From: JBHENW01 sp046261875
Lineage (GTDB): Bacteria > Acidobacteriota > Thermoanaerobaculia > UBA5066 > Gp7-AA6
Assembly (NCBI GenBank): GCA_046261875.1
Contig: JBHENW010000114.1
Coordinates: 1-6,060 of the forward strand
Direction: 5' to 3'
DNA: 6,060 nt
The first letter of the stretch is position 1; each line of letters opens with the position of its first letter. A program made the translations under genes and the position numbers. The notes beneath the pieces were generated by a model, which saw only the letters and a program-made list of their open reading frames with translations, made no database searches and was not told the DNA's origin. This document shows, in pieces, positions 5,446 through 6,060 of the stretch.

Positions 5446-6060
5446 CTAGGATACGCCGCTTTGCGCCGCGAGAAAGCCGGCCGCCTGCCCGATCTTGCGC
5501 GTCAAGGTCGGGATCGCGGAGCGGGTGAGCTCGCGCGGGGCGAACCAGCGATACCCCCATTGGCGCGCAAGGCGCGTGGCCTGAGCCGGATGGACGCTCG
5601 CGGGAAAGACCCGGATCGCGAGCCGGCGGTTGACCACGGTATGGGCGGCCCGCGCGGGGCTCGTTTTTCCCTCGAGAGCGATGCCGAGCGTATGGAGGTC
5701 GCGGCGGAGGTTCGCCAGGGCCCCGGCCGCCGATGCCCCGCTCGCGGACGGAAATTCCCACATCCCGCGCAAGAGGGTGTCGGTGCGCCGGCGCAGGAGA
5801 GCGCGGCCGCCCTCCGTGACGTACGCCGCCGCGAAGGCCACGGATACGGCGGCGGGCTTTCGGATGCGCACAGGGTAACGCGCGGGTGACCCGGCGCGGA
5901 ATGCATCGCACTCCGCGCGCACCGGGCATCGCGGGCAGTCGGGTCGGCGCGGCAGACAGATCGACTGTCCGAGGTCCATGAGAGCGGCCGTGAAGCGGCC
6001 CGGATCGCGGCGGGGCAAGAGTTGCGCCGCGGCGAAGAGGACGGCGCGCCGGTGCGCGGC
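5446..6060 (-). CDS. mutY: Adenine DNA glycosylase MutY, C-terminal part (5' end outside window)
   Basis: MutY removes adenine mispaired with 8-oxoguanine in base excision repair. The frame is open from the window edge to the TAG at 5446-5448, giving 204 residues of the C-terminal part; the helix-hairpin-helix and catalytic residues lie beyond the window. The first residues include FTAALMDLGQSIC. The four cysteines that bind the 4Fe-4S cluster are present with the canonical C-X6-C-X2-C-X5-C spacing (fragment residues 35, 42, 45, 51). A Nudix-like domain for 8-oxoguanine recognition follows, with RRRTDTLLRGMWEFPSA and, near the end, WFAPRELTRSAIPTLTRKI. Where many MutY proteins have a Phe-Ser-His loop, this one reads HTVVNRRL, so the FSH triad appears replaced. 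A TTG at 6016-6018 is internal, since family similarity continues upstream of it. The product is cytoplasmic. The small protein gene downstream probably shares its transcript. Confidence 0.95.
   Translation of the reverse strand, partial: AAHRRAVLFAAAQLLPRRDPGRFTAALMDLGQSICLPRRPDCPRCPVRAECDAFRAGSPARYPVRIRKPAAVSVAFAAAYVTEGGRALLRRRTDTLLRGMWEFPSASGASAAGALANLRRDLHTLGIALEGKTSPARAAHTVVNRRLAIRVFPASVHPAQATRLARQWGYRWFAPRELTRSAIPTLTRKIGQAAGFLAAQSGVS

Noticed and set aside
5152..5889. 245-codon plus-strand open frame across the small gene and mutY
   Set aside because: It is antisense to mutY, whose Fe-S cysteines and Nudix motifs are clear, and its own translation shows no domain.

Overview
The window is strongly GC-rich DNA (about two thirds G+C by eye) with densely packed bacterial genes and codons that mostly end in G or C. 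It holds a bacterial MutY, a TPR membrane protein of the TMTC/DUF1736 type, a collagen-like protein, an HD-GYP domain and a PAS hybrid histidine kinase. This mix suggests an environmental bacterium of a lineage such as Acidobacteriota or a delta-proteobacterial-type phylum. The placement is inferred from style only; no taxonomic marker is present. No tRNA, rRNA, CRISPR array, transposase or integrase was seen.

Layout. (1) 1-746, plus strand: the 3' end of a collagen-like protein, with a threonine-rich Gly-X-Y region built from 72-bp DNA repeats and a C-terminal beta-rich head domain. (2) 761-2602, minus strand, convergent with it: an intact 613-residue polytopic membrane protein with C-terminal TPRs, resembling the TMTC family of GT-C-fold protein O-mannosyltransferases. 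Its start codon lies in the loop of a perfect hairpin. (3) 2645-3215, minus strand: a broken HD-GYP cyclic-di-GMP phosphodiesterase. (4) 3215-5087, plus strand: a broken PAS-PAS-HisKA-HATPase-REC hybrid histidine kinase with four frame changes and an in-frame TAG. (5) 5094-5420, minus strand: a small basic protein of unknown function. (6) 5446-6060, minus strand: the C-terminal part of MutY, which runs off the window. Genes 5 and 6 are probably co-transcribed.

The most striking structure is at about 3207-3223. HD-GYP homology on the minus strand and PAS homology on the plus strand meet head to head within a few bases, and both proteins lack their N-terminal ends. The simplest reading is one deletion between two divergent signalling genes that removed both 5' ends and the shared promoter region, followed by decay of both remnants. 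The frame lesions fall only in these two genes, while about 3.7 kb of flanking coding sequence is intact. Several lesions lie in short homopolymers, so read-level checking is needed to exclude sequencing or assembly error.

A second point of interest is the pairing of a Thr-rich collagen-like protein with a putative GT-C protein O-glycosyltransferase next to it. This raises the possibility, by inference only, that the membrane enzyme glycosylates the collagen-like stalk. I see no convincing evidence for a wholly new defence or mobile system here.
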